Below are positions 7,966 to 15,919 of a DNA stretch of 64,000 nt, piece by piece (within the stretch, counting starts at the first letter, position 1; every line of letters starts with the position of its first letter). The notes under the pieces were generated by a model. The model was not told the DNA's origin and ran no database searches. It saw only the letters and a list, made by a program, of their open reading frames with translations. A program made the position numbers and the translations under genes. The DNA lies in assembly GCA_934636105.1 (NCBI GenBank), contig CAKTZR010000005.1:92172-156171 (forward strand), written 5' to 3'. Origin of the DNA: an uncultured Clostridia bacterium. Lineage in GTDB: Bacteria; Bacillota; Clostridia; Christensenellales; Aristaeellaceae.

Positions 7966-9522
7966 ATGTCTAAAACCCTCACCATTCGCTACACCTCCGA
8001 TACCCACGGCTACCTCTATCCCACCAATTACGCCGACATGCAGGATCGCCCGATGGGCCTGATGAAGCTGGCGAACGAATACCCGCACGACGGCAACACG
8101 CTCATCATCGACGGCGGCGACACCATTCAGGGCTCTCCGCTGACCAATTTGTATCAGCGCCTGTCGCCGGAGGAAAAGGCCGCCTGCCTGACCGACGATG
8201 CCTACGGCACGCACCCCATCGCCGCGATGATGAATCTGGCGGGCTATCAGTTTGTGACGCTGGGCAACCACGATTTCAATTACGGCGTGGACGCGCTGCT
8301 GGATTATCTGACCAACCTGGACGCGCTCTGTCTCTGCGCCAACATTCGCGACAGGGAAGGCCGTCTGCCCATCGCCCCCTACGCCGTGCATCAGCTGGAA
8401 AACGGCCTGCGCGTCGGTCTGGTCGGCGTATGTACGCACTTCGTCCGCCGCTGGGAGAACCCCAAAACGGTGGAGCAGCTCGTCATTGAGGAGCCGATTC
8501 CCGCCGCAAAGGCCGCGCTCGAAGCCGTCAAGCCGCTGTGCGATCTCACCGTGCTGATCTATCACGGCGGATTTGAGTGCGACTTGGAAACCGGAGAGTC
8601 GCTGACCGCCAGCGCCGAAAATCAGGCGTGCCAAATGTGCCGTGAGCTGGGCTTTGACCTCGTGCTCACGGGCCATCAGCATATGCGCGTGGACGGCGTT
8701 CACTTCGGAAACAGCTTTGCCGTGCAGCCGACCTATCGCGCGCCGCATTGCTGCGGCATCACCGTGACCGTGGAGGACGACGGCAGCAAGCGCTTTGAAA
8801 GCCGTATCATCCCTGCCGACGGCAGGCCGCTGGAAAGCGCCTACAACCTGCTCATGCCGCTGGAAAAGCGCGTGCAGACGTGGCTGGACACGCCCGCCGG
8901 CCATCTCGACCTGCCGCTGGCTGCCGAAGACCACCTGCAAGCCGCCGTCAACGGAAGCTATCTCGCGAATTTCATCAACACCGTGCAGCTGGAAGCCTCC
9001 GGCGCGCAGATCGCCTCCAGCGCCCTGCCCAACGAGTTCAAGGGCCTGCCGACCGAAGTCACCATCCGCGACGTGGTTTCCACCTACATCTACACCAACA
9101 CGCTCGTCGTGCTGGAAATAACCCGCCCCGCGCTCAAGCAGTATATCGAGCGCTCCGCCGCGTATTTTGCCCACGATGAAAACGGCGAGGTCTGCATCTC
9201 CGGCGAGTTCCTCCGCCCGAAGGTGCAGCACTATAATTACGATTTCTTCTCCGGCATTGATTACACCCTCGACGTGCGCAGGCCCGTCGGCCAGCGCGTG
9301 ACCTCCATCGTCTTTGCGGGGCATGAGCTGGGCGAAGATGAGCCTGTCACCGTCTGCATCAACAGCTACCGCTTCTGCGGCACGGGCGGTTATGACATGC
9401 TCCCGAAGCAGAAGGTCGCCCGCGAGGTGCTCACCGACGTGGCCGACGCGATGATCGATTACATCACCACCCACCCGGATATCCATGTCGATACCCATCG
9501 GTACTGCACCGTGATCGGCTGA
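7966..9522 (+). CDS. 5'-nucleotidase / cyclic phosphodiesterase family metallophosphatase (cytoplasmic)
   Basis: A 518-residue protein with the two-domain UshA/YfkN layout. The N-terminal calcineurin-like domain has the dinuclear metal motifs SDTHGY (residues 11-16), GGDTIQGSP (about 46-54), GNHDFNYG (about 101-108) and LTGHQHMRVDG (about 233-243). The C-terminal 5'-nucleotidase domain carries the substrate-stacking region. Family members hydrolyse nucleoside monophosphates, 2',3'-cyclic nucleotides or related phosphoesters. Unlike UshA it has no signal peptide, so it should act in the cytosol. Its position just after a PhnCDEE transporter suggests the imported ligand may be a phosphoester. 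The only SD-like sequence is the end of the preceding repeat. Confidence 0.88.
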   Translation: MSKTLTIRYTSDTHGYLYPTNYADMQDRPMGLMKLANEYPHDGNTLIIDGGDTIQGSPLTNLYQRLSPEEKAACLTDDAYGTHPIAAMMNLAGYQFVTLGNHDFNYGVDALLDYLTNLDALCLCANIRDREGRLPIAPYAVHQLENGLRVGLVGVCTHFVRRWENPKTVEQLVIEEPIPAAKAALEAVKPLCDLTVLIYHGGFECDLETGESLTASAENQACQMCRELGFDLVLTGHQHMRVDGVHFGNSFAVQPTYRAPHCCGITVTVEDDGSKRFESRIIPADGRPLESAYNLLMPLEKRVQTWLDTPAGHLDLPLAAEDHLQAAVNGSYLANFINTVQLEASGAQIASSALPNEFKGLPTEVTIRDVVSTYIYTNTLVVLEITRPALKQYIERSAAYFAHDENGEVCISGEFLRPKVQHYNYDFFSGIDYTLDVRRPVGQRVTSIVFAGHELGEDEPVTVCINSYRFCGTGGYDMLPKQKVAREVLTDVADAMIDYITTHPDIHVDTHRYCTVIG

Positions 9523-9607
9523 TTTTTCCAAAACATGCCAGTTTCCTCCTTCCGCGCCCGAACCATCCTAACCGATGCAAAACGACGCGTTGAAGGAGGA
9601 TTTTTGT

Positions 9608-10633
9608 ATGGAAAAAATCAAAGTTGTTCAGTATGGCTGCGGCAAGATGAGCAAATACATCCTGCGCTATCTGCATGAGCACGGCGCGCAGATCGTCGGC
9701 GCGATCGACGTAAATCCGGCCGTCGTCGGCATGGATGTCGGCGATTTCGCGGAGCTGGGGCTCAAGACCGGCGTTATCATCAGCAAGGACGCAAACAAGG
9801 TGCTCGACGAATGCGACGCGGATGTGGCCATCGTCACGCTGTTCAGCTTCATCGGCGACATTTACGACCATGTGGAGAAGTGTGTGAGCCGCGGCATCAA
9901 CGTCATCACCACCTGCGAGGAAGCCATCTATCCGTGGACAACCTCCGCCGCGCAGATCAACCGTCTGGATGCGCTCGCCAAAGAGACGGGCTGCACCATC
10001 ACCGGCAGCGGCATGCAGGATATCTTCTGGATTAATCTGGTCGCGCTCGTCGCGGGCGGCTGCCACAAGATCACCAAAATCAAGGGCGCGTACAGCTATA
10101 ACGTCGATGAATACGGCCTTGCGCTGGCCAAGGCGCACGGCTGCGACCTCACCCCGGAGGAGTTTGAACAGCAAATCGCGCATCCGGAATCCTTCGAGCC
10201 GTCCTACGCGTGGAACGCCAGCGAGGCCATCTGCAATAAGCTCGGCCTGACCATCAAATCCATCACGCAAAAGCACGTGCCGTGCATCATCGACCACGAT
10301 ATCGAATCCTCCACCCTCGGCAAAACCATCAAGGCGGGCCGCTGCATCGGCATGAGCGCCGTCGTGACGATTGAAACCATGCAGGGCATCACCATCGAGG
10401 AGGAGACCATCGGCAAGGTTTATGGCCCGGAGGACGGCGATATGTGCGATTGGACAATTTCCGGCGAACCGGATACCGAGTTTCACGTCGTCAAGCCCGC
10501 CACAGTCGAGCATACCTGCGCGACGGTCGTCAACCGCCTGCCCAGCCTCATCAACGCCCCGGCCGGATATGTCACCGCCGACCAGCTTGACCCGGTTCAG
10601 TATCTGACCTATCCGATGGAGCTGTATTGCTGA
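9608..10633 (+). CDS. NAD(P)-dependent oxidoreductase, 2,4-diaminopentanoate dehydrogenase-like
   Basis: A 341-residue protein. The N-terminal Rossmann fold (KVVQYGCGKMSKYILRYL, then GAIDVNP) resembles the dihydrodipicolinate-reductase N-domain; the rest (GINVITTCEEAIYPW, GSGMQDIFWINLVALVAGGC) matches the 2,4-diaminopentanoate dehydrogenase (Ord) C-terminal family. Ord oxidatively deaminates 2,4-diaminopentanoate in clostridial ornithine fermentation, but no other ornithine-fermentation genes are here, so this is a family-level call. ATG at 9608 is preferred over the in-frame ATG at 9575 because TTGAAGGAGGA lies eight bases before it. It is 85 bp after the nucleotidase gene and probably in the same transcript. 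A terminator follows. Confidence 0.8.
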   Translation: MEKIKVVQYGCGKMSKYILRYLHEHGAQIVGAIDVNPAVVGMDVGDFAELGLKTGVIISKDANKVLDECDADVAIVTLFSFIGDIYDHVEKCVSRGINVITTCEEAIYPWTTSAAQINRLDALAKETGCTITGSGMQDIFWINLVALVAGGCHKITKIKGAYSYNVDEYGLALAKAHGCDLTPEEFEQQIAHPESFEPSYAWNASEAICNKLGLTIKSITQKHVPCIIDHDIESSTLGKTIKAGRCIGMSAVVTIETMQGITIEEETIGKVYGPEDGDMCDWTISGEPDTEFHVVKPATVEHTCATVVNRLPSLINAPAGYVTADQLDPVQYLTYPMELYC

Positions 10634-10648
10634 CTTCCTTGAAAACGC

Positions 10649-10692
10649 AAAACAGGCTTTTCCCGCAAAATCAGGAAAAGCCTGTTTCTTTT
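10649..10692. terminator. Bidirectional intrinsic terminator
   Basis: AACAGGCTTTTCC and GGAAAAGCCTGTT form a perfect 13-bp stem, with A-rich sequence before it and TTCTTTT after it. It serves the dehydrogenase (+) and the convergent MBL gene (-). Confidence 0.9.
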
Positions 10693-10698
10693 ATTCCG

Positions 10699-11340
10699 TT
10701 AAAATTCCTCCAGCGCTTCCATCACGACAACGCCTTCGGGCACGCTTCCCGGCCTGACCTCCAATTTCCGCACGGGCTGCACATCCTTCGCACCCATGAT
10801 TTCAAGGAACGGCTCAACGCCCGCGATGGGATAGGTGCAGTGCTTCGTCTTGTAGTGCATCGGAATCACGCACTTCGGGCAGGCCAGATCGATGATCTCC
10901 TTCGCGCCCTGCGCGTCGATGGTGTAGTAGCCGCCGACGGGAATCATCATCACATCCGCGTTCAAAATCGCCTGCATCACCGGTTCGGCAGGCCAGCAGC
11001 CCTGATCTCCCATGTGAACCACCTTGAGCGTGTCGATGTAGAAGATGCGCACGTTGTTCCGCCCGCGCAGAGCGCCGCCCTTGTCATCGTGATAAGATGC
11101 GACCGCCTGCGTCGTAATGCCGCGAATCTGCGCCGGCTTCGCGCCCTGCGCCACCTGCGGCTGACCGGAAATCATCGACAGGTTGTTGTGGTCGTGGTGC
11201 TCGTGGCTGATCGTCACCAGATCGGCCTCCAGCTTCGGCACGCGAATCCCCACGCTGTCGTCATAGGGGTCGGTCACAATCACCGTCCCATTTTCGGCCG
11301 TCAGGCGAAAGCATGCGTGTCCAATCCATTCCAGTTTCAT
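10699..11340 (-). CDS. MBL-fold metal-dependent hydrolase (UlaG-like)
   Basis: A 213-residue stand-alone metallo-beta-lactamase-fold protein. It begins MKLEWIGHACFRL, typical of the UPF0173/UlaG-type group, and has the metal motif SHEHHDHNN (HxHxDH type, residues about 45-53). Further ligands are in VHMGDQG and the C-terminal IPMHYKT. Such proteins hydrolyse phosphoesters or lactones, but many are uncharacterised. AAGGAGG lies eight bases before ATG. It is the last gene of a minus-strand run starting at 15143. Exact substrate unknown. Confidence 0.88.
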   Translation of the reverse strand: MKLEWIGHACFRLTAENGTVIVTDPYDDSVGIRVPKLEADLVTISHEHHDHNNLSMISGQPQVAQGAKPAQIRGITTQAVASYHDDKGGALRGRNNVRIFYIDTLKVVHMGDQGCWPAEPVMQAILNADVMMIPVGGYYTIDAQGAKEIIDLACPKCVIPMHYKTKHCTYPIAGVEPFLEIMGAKDVQPVRKLEVRPGSVPEGVVVMEALEEF

Positions 11341-11379
11341 GGCTGCAACCTCCTTTTCGGGCCATGCCCGCAGCTTGAT

Positions 11380-11898
11380 TCAATCCCTTTGTTTCTGAAA
11401 CCGTTCGGCCAGCAGCGCCCCGGCGAGGAAAAAGCCGCTGTCGTCGTGCTCACGCAGGCAGGCCGCCGCCCGCGCGCGCAGCATCGGCAGCCCTCGGCGC
11501 ACATGCTCGTCATCCTGCCAGAGCAAGCGGAGCGTTTCCACCGCAAGGCGCAGGCCGTTTTCCGTCAGCGGCCGATCCTCCCGGCGCATCAGCCGCGCCG
11601 CAAACGCCGCAAGGGGCGCGACCGCCGAAGCCCAATCCACGTCGATGCTTTGGGGCAGATTCAAACGGCGCAGTCTTTCCTCCGTCGGCGTGAGCAGCAG
11701 CAGGCCGTCCCGTTCCTGCGCATCAAAACCCGCCGCCCGGCACGCTTCCAGCAATGCGGACGGCCTTTCGCACCGTCTCGGCGCGTCGCTGACCAGCAGC
11801 GCGTCTTCCCCGGCGGGCAGAAAGCGCACGAACCCGCACCCGCCCGCCGCGAAAATCGCGTCTCTCGCGCCCGCCCGAATCTCGTTCACAGTCGCCAT
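11380..11898 (-). CDS. Hypothetical protein in the DUF1934 operon
   Basis: A 172-residue soluble, alanine/arginine-rich protein with no recognised domain. The N-terminal half has alternating hydrophobic strands (FVRFLPAGEDALLVSDAP); the C-terminal half looks helical (RLAVETLRLLWQDDEHVRRGLPMLRARAAACL). There is no clear SD, and its start lies 13 bp inside the preceding DUF1934 gene, so translation is probably coupled. The coding frame is supported by third-position GC bias and the tight operon spacing. Function unknown. Confidence 0.7.
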   Translation of the reverse strand: MATVNEIRAGARDAIFAAGGCGFVRFLPAGEDALLVSDAPRRCERPSALLEACRAAGFDAQERDGLLLLTPTEERLRRLNLPQSIDVDWASAVAPLAAFAARLMRREDRPLTENGLRLAVETLRLLWQDDEHVRRGLPMLRARAAACLREHDDSGFFLAGALLAERFQKQRD

Positions 11899-12305
11899 GT
11901 GAGGGTCATCACCGTGGCCGCCGTGCGGTCGCCGCCGACAAACACATCATAATCCAGCCGCATTTCGCCGCCCCGCTCGTTCTCCTCGACTGCCACCTCG
12001 CGGGTATAGACCGCCACGGGGATGTCGCCGTAAGCCGTTCCGTACAGGCCGGGCGTTCGCCTGCCGGGCTGAAAATGCAGCGCCCCGGTCATCTCGCCCA
12101 TGCGGCGCATCTGCACGCCGTCCGCCATCTGCGTCAGGCTGATGCGCGCGCGAACGCCGTCGTCCACCTGCTCATAAGCGATTTCAAGCCCGTTTTCCGC
12201 CGCGCGCAGCGTGCCGCGGTGAACGGTTTTGCTTTCGTGGCGCGTGCCGTCCGGCTCGGTCATCACGCTGACCACGCGCAGGCGGATTTGCTTTTCATCC
12301 TGCAT
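11886..12305 (-). CDS. DUF1934 (YwiB-like) beta-barrel protein
   Basis: A 139-residue protein that fits the DUF1934/YwiB family: an eight-stranded, calycin-like barrel predicted from alternating strands, starting KQIRLRVVSVMTEPDGT and ending MRLDYDVFVGGDRTAATVMTLTWRL. In many Bacillota the family gene sits beside argS; here argS is 30 kb away. SD AAGAGGTGA. It overlaps the upstream membrane-protein gene by 11 bp and the downstream gene by 13 bp. No biochemical function is established. Confidence 0.8.
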   Translation of the reverse strand: MQDEKQIRLRVVSVMTEPDGTRHESKTVHRGTLRAAENGLEIAYEQVDDGVRARISLTQMADGVQMRRMGEMTGALHFQPGRRTPGLYGTAYGDIPVAVYTREVAVEENERGGEMRLDYDVFVGGDRTAATVMTLTWRL

Positions 12306-13725
12306 GATGGATCACCTCTTGTCTTTTCGCGCCGGGAATCACGCCCAACAGCATGAACAGCGCCGCCGCGCAGAGCGCAAACGCGTACACGGGGCGCAGC
12401 AGCGTTTCGCCCGTCGCGGGATAGCAGCAGCCGCCCGCCGTTGCGAAAAGCACCATGCACGCGGGCAGGCGCATTTCCGGCTCCTTGAGGATCGCCGCCA
12501 AACAGAGCATGCACAGCGGCAGCCACGCGCCCATCCCCGCGCCGGGGCAGAGCAGCATCGCGCCCAGCGCCAGCATCAGCGTTTTGCGCAGGGCGGAGGA
12601 CGTTTGATCCCGCTTCAGCCAGGCGCACAGGCCGACGAACATCGCCAGCGCGGCAATCGTGAGGCCGCGCATCAGCAGTTCAAAATGCGCCTGCGTATAG
12701 ACAACCGGCGCATTAGTCACCGCGTCGATTTCGGGGAACGCCTGAATCAGCGCGTATTCCGGCATCTCCTCCATCGCCGCGCGCGGGAACGCGCTCATCA
12801 GATTCGGCACGCCCGACGCATATTCCGGCACGGCGAAATTCGCGGCAAAAAGACTGCCCAGCGCCTTGAGCGCGGGGACGCCGCTCATCACCGCAGGCAG
12901 GCAGGCCGCCAGCGGCAGCGCGACGGCCAGCGCCGCATGCAGCGGCTTTGCGCCGCTCCTTTTGAAAAGCGGCGCGACCAACGGCAGGGCATAGAGCGCC
13001 GCGCCGGAAAAGGACGCCGCCGCGCCATAGAGCAGCAGCCCAGCGAGCGGATGCTTTTCATCCAGAAGCTCCAAAGATGCAGCCAGCAGCAGCGCGCCGA
13101 ACACGTCGATCTGCGGCGCGCTGCCCGCCATCAAAAAGCCCTGCGGCAGAATCAGGCACAGCAGCAGCAGCGCTTCGCTGCGCAGCCCCCAGTTTCTTCG
13201 ATCCGCCGCGCGCGCCGCCAGCAGCGCCAGCAGCAAAAAGCATGCCGCGCACGCCAGCTTGACGGTGTACATATCGTAAATCGGGCCGCGCGTCAGCAGA
13301 TACAGCGCCGTTGCCGCCGGGGCGGAGAGGTTGAGCTGCATCTCGCCGATGGCCGAAAGGCCGGCCGCATCCATCTGCCGGATGAAAGGGAGCAGCTGAT
13401 TGACGAACAGATACGACTTATGGTTGATCGCCAGCAGCAGGATAAACAGCCCCGCCGTCACGAGGAGCTGGCGCAGCGCCAGCCGCGCAAAACTGCGCGG
13501 ACCCATCAGCGCCGCTGCGGTCAGCACCATCATCTGCACAAGCGCCGTCATGACGATGAAAATCATGCGGTTGCGCCAGCCGCCGATGTCGTTGAGGTTG
13601 CTCAGCGGCCCGCCGCTCACGTTGTAAACCGCCAGCGCCGCGGAAAGCAGCGCGCCGAGCAGCAGCCCCAGAATCAGCGCGTGCCGATCCAGCCAGCGGA
13701 GCACAACTTCGCCCTTCTGTCTCAT
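12295..13725 (-). CDS. Polytopic membrane protein, probable GT-C-type glycosyltransferase relative
   Basis: A 476-residue protein with about 11-12 membrane segments. It shares general layout with the next gene upstream, including a first extracytoplasmic loop after TM1 and the segment LFVNQLLPFIRQMDAAGL, comparable to FLSQWVQLFRDGGFKTLGQ there. This suggests a diverged, degenerate GT-C protein using polyprenyl-linked sugars. However, it lacks the clear WGQxD motif of its neighbour, so it may not be catalytic and could act as a partner. GGAGGCGAGG precedes the ATG and it overlaps the upstream gene by 4 bp (ATGA). Confidence 0.6.
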   Translation of the reverse strand: MRQKGEVVLRWLDRHALILGLLLGALLSAALAVYNVSGGPLSNLNDIGGWRNRMIFIVMTALVQMMVLTAAALMGPRSFARLALRQLLVTAGLFILLLAINHKSYLFVNQLLPFIRQMDAAGLSAIGEMQLNLSAPAATALYLLTRGPIYDMYTVKLACAACFLLLALLAARAADRRNWGLRSEALLLLCLILPQGFLMAGSAPQIDVFGALLLAASLELLDEKHPLAGLLLYGAAASFSGAALYALPLVAPLFKRSGAKPLHAALAVALPLAACLPAVMSGVPALKALGSLFAANFAVPEYASGVPNLMSAFPRAAMEEMPEYALIQAFPEIDAVTNAPVVYTQAHFELLMRGLTIAALAMFVGLCAWLKRDQTSSALRKTLMLALGAMLLCPGAGMGAWLPLCMLCLAAILKEPEMRLPACMVLFATAGGCCYPATGETLLRPVYAFALCAAALFMLLGVIPGAKRQEVIHHAG

Positions 13726-15143
13726 GCTGCCTCGCCTCCCTTCGTTTGCAGCGCCGCGCGGTTTCGGCGCATCCGGCTGAGCAGGTCGCGCGACACGATG
13801 ACCAGCGCCGTCAGCATCATCAGCGCCAGAATCCGCATATCCACCGGGCGCTGTCGGGTGATAAAGGGCATGTAGCTCATCAGCGACGCGCTCACCACCA
13901 GCAGCGGCATGAACCGGCGGTCACGGTACCTCGCCGCATACAGAATCGAGAGCATATCCGCGAGGAAGAAATAGCGGTCATGGATTTTGGGCATCACAAA
14001 CGGCAGGAAGATCGCGAAGAACAGCGCGAAATCCAGCGTCATTTCCGGCGTAATCTCCCGCGCGTGCATCAGCCAATAGACGACGACCAGCAGCGTCAGC
14101 AGCACGCAGGCATACAGCGCGGCATTTTGATAGGTCGGCGTGAGCGCTTCGTCGATATAAGGGTTGGCCAGTTTGCCGTCCAGCCCGGAGAGATAGCGCA
14201 TCCACGTAAATTCCTGCCGGTTGGCAAATTCGCGCAGGGGAAAGAACGCGTAGAGGTTCGGCGCATTGTAAAACAGACGGTCGTAATACTGGCCCATCGA
14301 CTGATTGGCGTATACGCTGATCGCATCCATGAACGACCGCCCTGCCAGCATCGCCGGGAGCATCGTCACCAGATACGCCAGCGCGAAGGCCAGCGCATGC
14401 TTCGGCTTATATTCGCCGTGAATCAGCGCCAGCAGCACCACCGGGAAAAAGAAGATGGTTTGCAGCTTGAAAGCGAACGCCAGCGACAGCATGATGGCCG
14501 CGCGAACCGGCTTTTTCGTCTTCATCCAGTACAGGCTCATCACGACCAGGAACGCGTAAACCGTATCGCACTGCCCCCAGCATGCGCCGTCGATCAACGC
14601 CGTCGGCAGCGCGCAGACAATCAGCAGCACCGGAAGCGCCGCCCGTTCACCCGCGAAATACTTCGCCGCGCGCATCATCGCCAGCGCCAGCGCATAGTCA
14701 AAAATCACCGTGAACAGCTTGATGAGATACAGATCATGCAGCGGCACTTTAGCGATCAGCAGCAGGACATATTGATACAGCAGGTTGTAATCGCCGACGT
14801 TCTGCCCCAGCGTTTTGAATCCGCCGTCGCGGAACAGCTGCACCCACTGGCTCAAAAAGGAGGTGTAATCCGCCGTCACATAGTCGAGCATGCTCACCCG
14901 CGCGAGCATCGTCAGCGCCATCACGCTGCCTGCCAGTGCCAGCGTCCGCCCATTCGGCTTTTCCAGATGGGCATAAACCGTCATCGCGCCGCCTGCGACC
15001 AGCGTAAAGAGCGCGGCCAGCGCCAGCGTTTGCCCCCACGTGCCCGCATAAGCCAAATTCACGCGCATATAGGCCGATAAAACGGCAAACAGAGCCAGCG
15101 TCATGAAACCGCACAGCGCCGCCCTGCGTCTGCTTTCTTTCAT
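13722..15143 (-). CDS. Gpi18-like mannosyltransferase family membrane protein (GT-C)
   Basis: A 473-residue polytopic protein with 11-12 membrane segments. It carries the family landmarks: an acidic residue in the first outside loop (TADYTSFLSQWVQLFRDGG), DGACWGQCDTVYAF (WGQxD motif, about residues 196-209) and PKIHDRYFFL (about 392-401, equivalent to PKMHERY). These mark COG5542-type mannosyltransferases that use polyprenyl-phosphate sugars on the outer face of the membrane. SD AAGGGGGAA before ATG. It heads a five-gene minus-strand run (this gene, second GT-C, DUF1934, hypothetical, MBL). Acceptor unknown. Confidence 0.75.
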   Translation of the reverse strand: MKESRRRAALCGFMTLALFAVLSAYMRVNLAYAGTWGQTLALAALFTLVAGGAMTVYAHLEKPNGRTLALAGSVMALTMLARVSMLDYVTADYTSFLSQWVQLFRDGGFKTLGQNVGDYNLLYQYVLLLIAKVPLHDLYLIKLFTVIFDYALALAMMRAAKYFAGERAALPVLLIVCALPTALIDGACWGQCDTVYAFLVVMSLYWMKTKKPVRAAIMLSLAFAFKLQTIFFFPVVLLALIHGEYKPKHALAFALAYLVTMLPAMLAGRSFMDAISVYANQSMGQYYDRLFYNAPNLYAFFPLREFANRQEFTWMRYLSGLDGKLANPYIDEALTPTYQNAALYACVLLTLLVVVYWLMHAREITPEMTLDFALFFAIFLPFVMPKIHDRYFFLADMLSILYAARYRDRRFMPLLVVSASLMSYMPFITRQRPVDMRILALMMLTALVIVSRDLLSRMRRNRAALQTKGGEAA

Positions 15144-15173
15144 ATTGTTCCCCCTTAAACCAGACTGCTTTTT

Positions 15174-15202
15174 ATTATATCATAATCCCCCGCGCGGCAC
15201 AA
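15174..15202 (-). promoter_or_regulatory. Promoter of the GT-C/DUF1934 operon
   Basis: On the minus strand TTGTGC (15202-15197) and TATAAT (15179-15174) are 17 bp apart, with TG-A before the -10 (extended -10). It lies 31 bp before the first gene of the run. Confidence 0.7.
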
Positions 15203-15220
15203 CCGCCCGTCCCGGCTCAA

Positions 15221-15279
15221 CTGGCATGGTCAAAAAAACGCAATCTGGCTCTTTACGCCATGCCAGATTGTGCTATAAT
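15221..15279 (+). promoter_or_regulatory. Promoter with inverted repeats upstream of the ECF S-component gene
   Basis: TATAAT (15274-15279) is preceded by TG-C and, 17 bp away, CTTTAC (15251-15256). Two perfect 9-bp inverted repeats cover the -35: CAATCTGGC (15241-15249) with GCCAGATTG (15262-15270), and CTGGCATGG (15221-15229) with CCATGCCAG (15258-15266). They share one arm and look like a repressor operator. No vitamin riboswitch pattern was seen in the leader. Confidence 0.55.
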
Positions 15280-15346
15280 GCTGTTTATCAACAAACAAGA
15301 GCGGCAGACTTAACGCCCGCCGCCCGCAAAAGAGAGGTTTTTGATT

Positions 15347-15919
15347 ATGGCTCATACGACACGCGAACAACGCACCCGCATGCTCTGCACCGCCGGCCTG
15401 ATGGCCGCGCTGGCCTGCGTTTCCAACTTCATCAGCATCGCGACCCCGGCTTCCCGCATTCACATCGGCAATGCGGTCTGCGTGCTCTGCGGCCTGATTC
15501 TTGGCCCGGCCTACGGCTTCTTCGCCGCGGGCGTGGGCAACGCCATCTTTGATATCATCGGCGGCTACGGCATGGAGTTCATCATCACCTTCATCAACAA
15601 GGGCGCCATCGCGCTGGTCACAGGCCTCATCGCCTACAAGGCCGCCAGCCAGGAAACCCTTGAAAAGAAGGATCATGTCCGCATCGTCGTCGGCAGCGCG
15701 CTCGGCGCGCTGACCTACACTGCGCTCTATCTGCTCAAATCCTACATCAAGCTGCGCTTCACCACCGCGGACGTCGATCCCGCCGCGATTCAGGTGACGA
15801 TGCTCTCCAAGGCGACGAGCAGCCTATTCAACGCCGCGTTTGCGTTCGTCGTCGCGCCGATCTTCTTCGGCGTGCTGCGCAAGCCGCTGCGCCGTCTCGG
15901 CCTGTACAGCAAGGATTAA
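15347..15919 (+). CDS. ECF transporter S component
   Basis: A 190-residue integral membrane protein with about six membrane segments. The N-terminal MLCTAGLMAALACVSNFISI and the following RIHIGNAVCVLCGLILGPAYGFFAAGVGNAIFD are typical of ECF substrate-specific subunits, which bind a vitamin or similar micronutrient and dock on a shared EcfAA'T module (not in this window). ATG at 15347 follows GAGAGG; an in-frame TTG lies six bases upstream. The repeated-operator promoter suggests repression by the substrate's regulator. Substrate not identifiable. The gene ends 4 bp inside the convergent rsm22-like gene. Confidence 0.85.
   Translation: MAHTTREQRTRMLCTAGLMAALACVSNFISIATPASRIHIGNAVCVLCGLILGPAYGFFAAGVGNAIFDIIGGYGMEFIITFINKGAIALVTGLIAYKAASQETLEKKDHVRIVVGSALGALTYTALYLLKSYIKLRFTTADVDPAAIQVTMLSKATSSLFNAAFAFVVAPIFFGVLRKPLRRLGLYSKD

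Noticed and set aside
9575..9607. Upstream ATG of the Ord-like dehydrogenase
   Set aside because: It would place the AAGGAGG ribosome binding site inside the coding region; ATG 9608 has ideal spacing.
12229..13875. 548-codon plus-strand frame opposite the GT-C genes
   Set aside because: Arg/Gln/His-rich shadow of two membrane-protein genes on the other strand.
15157..15346. Possible riboswitch before the ECF S gene
   Set aside because: No TPP, FMN, cobalamin, folate or queuosine core motif could be found; only promoter dyads are present.
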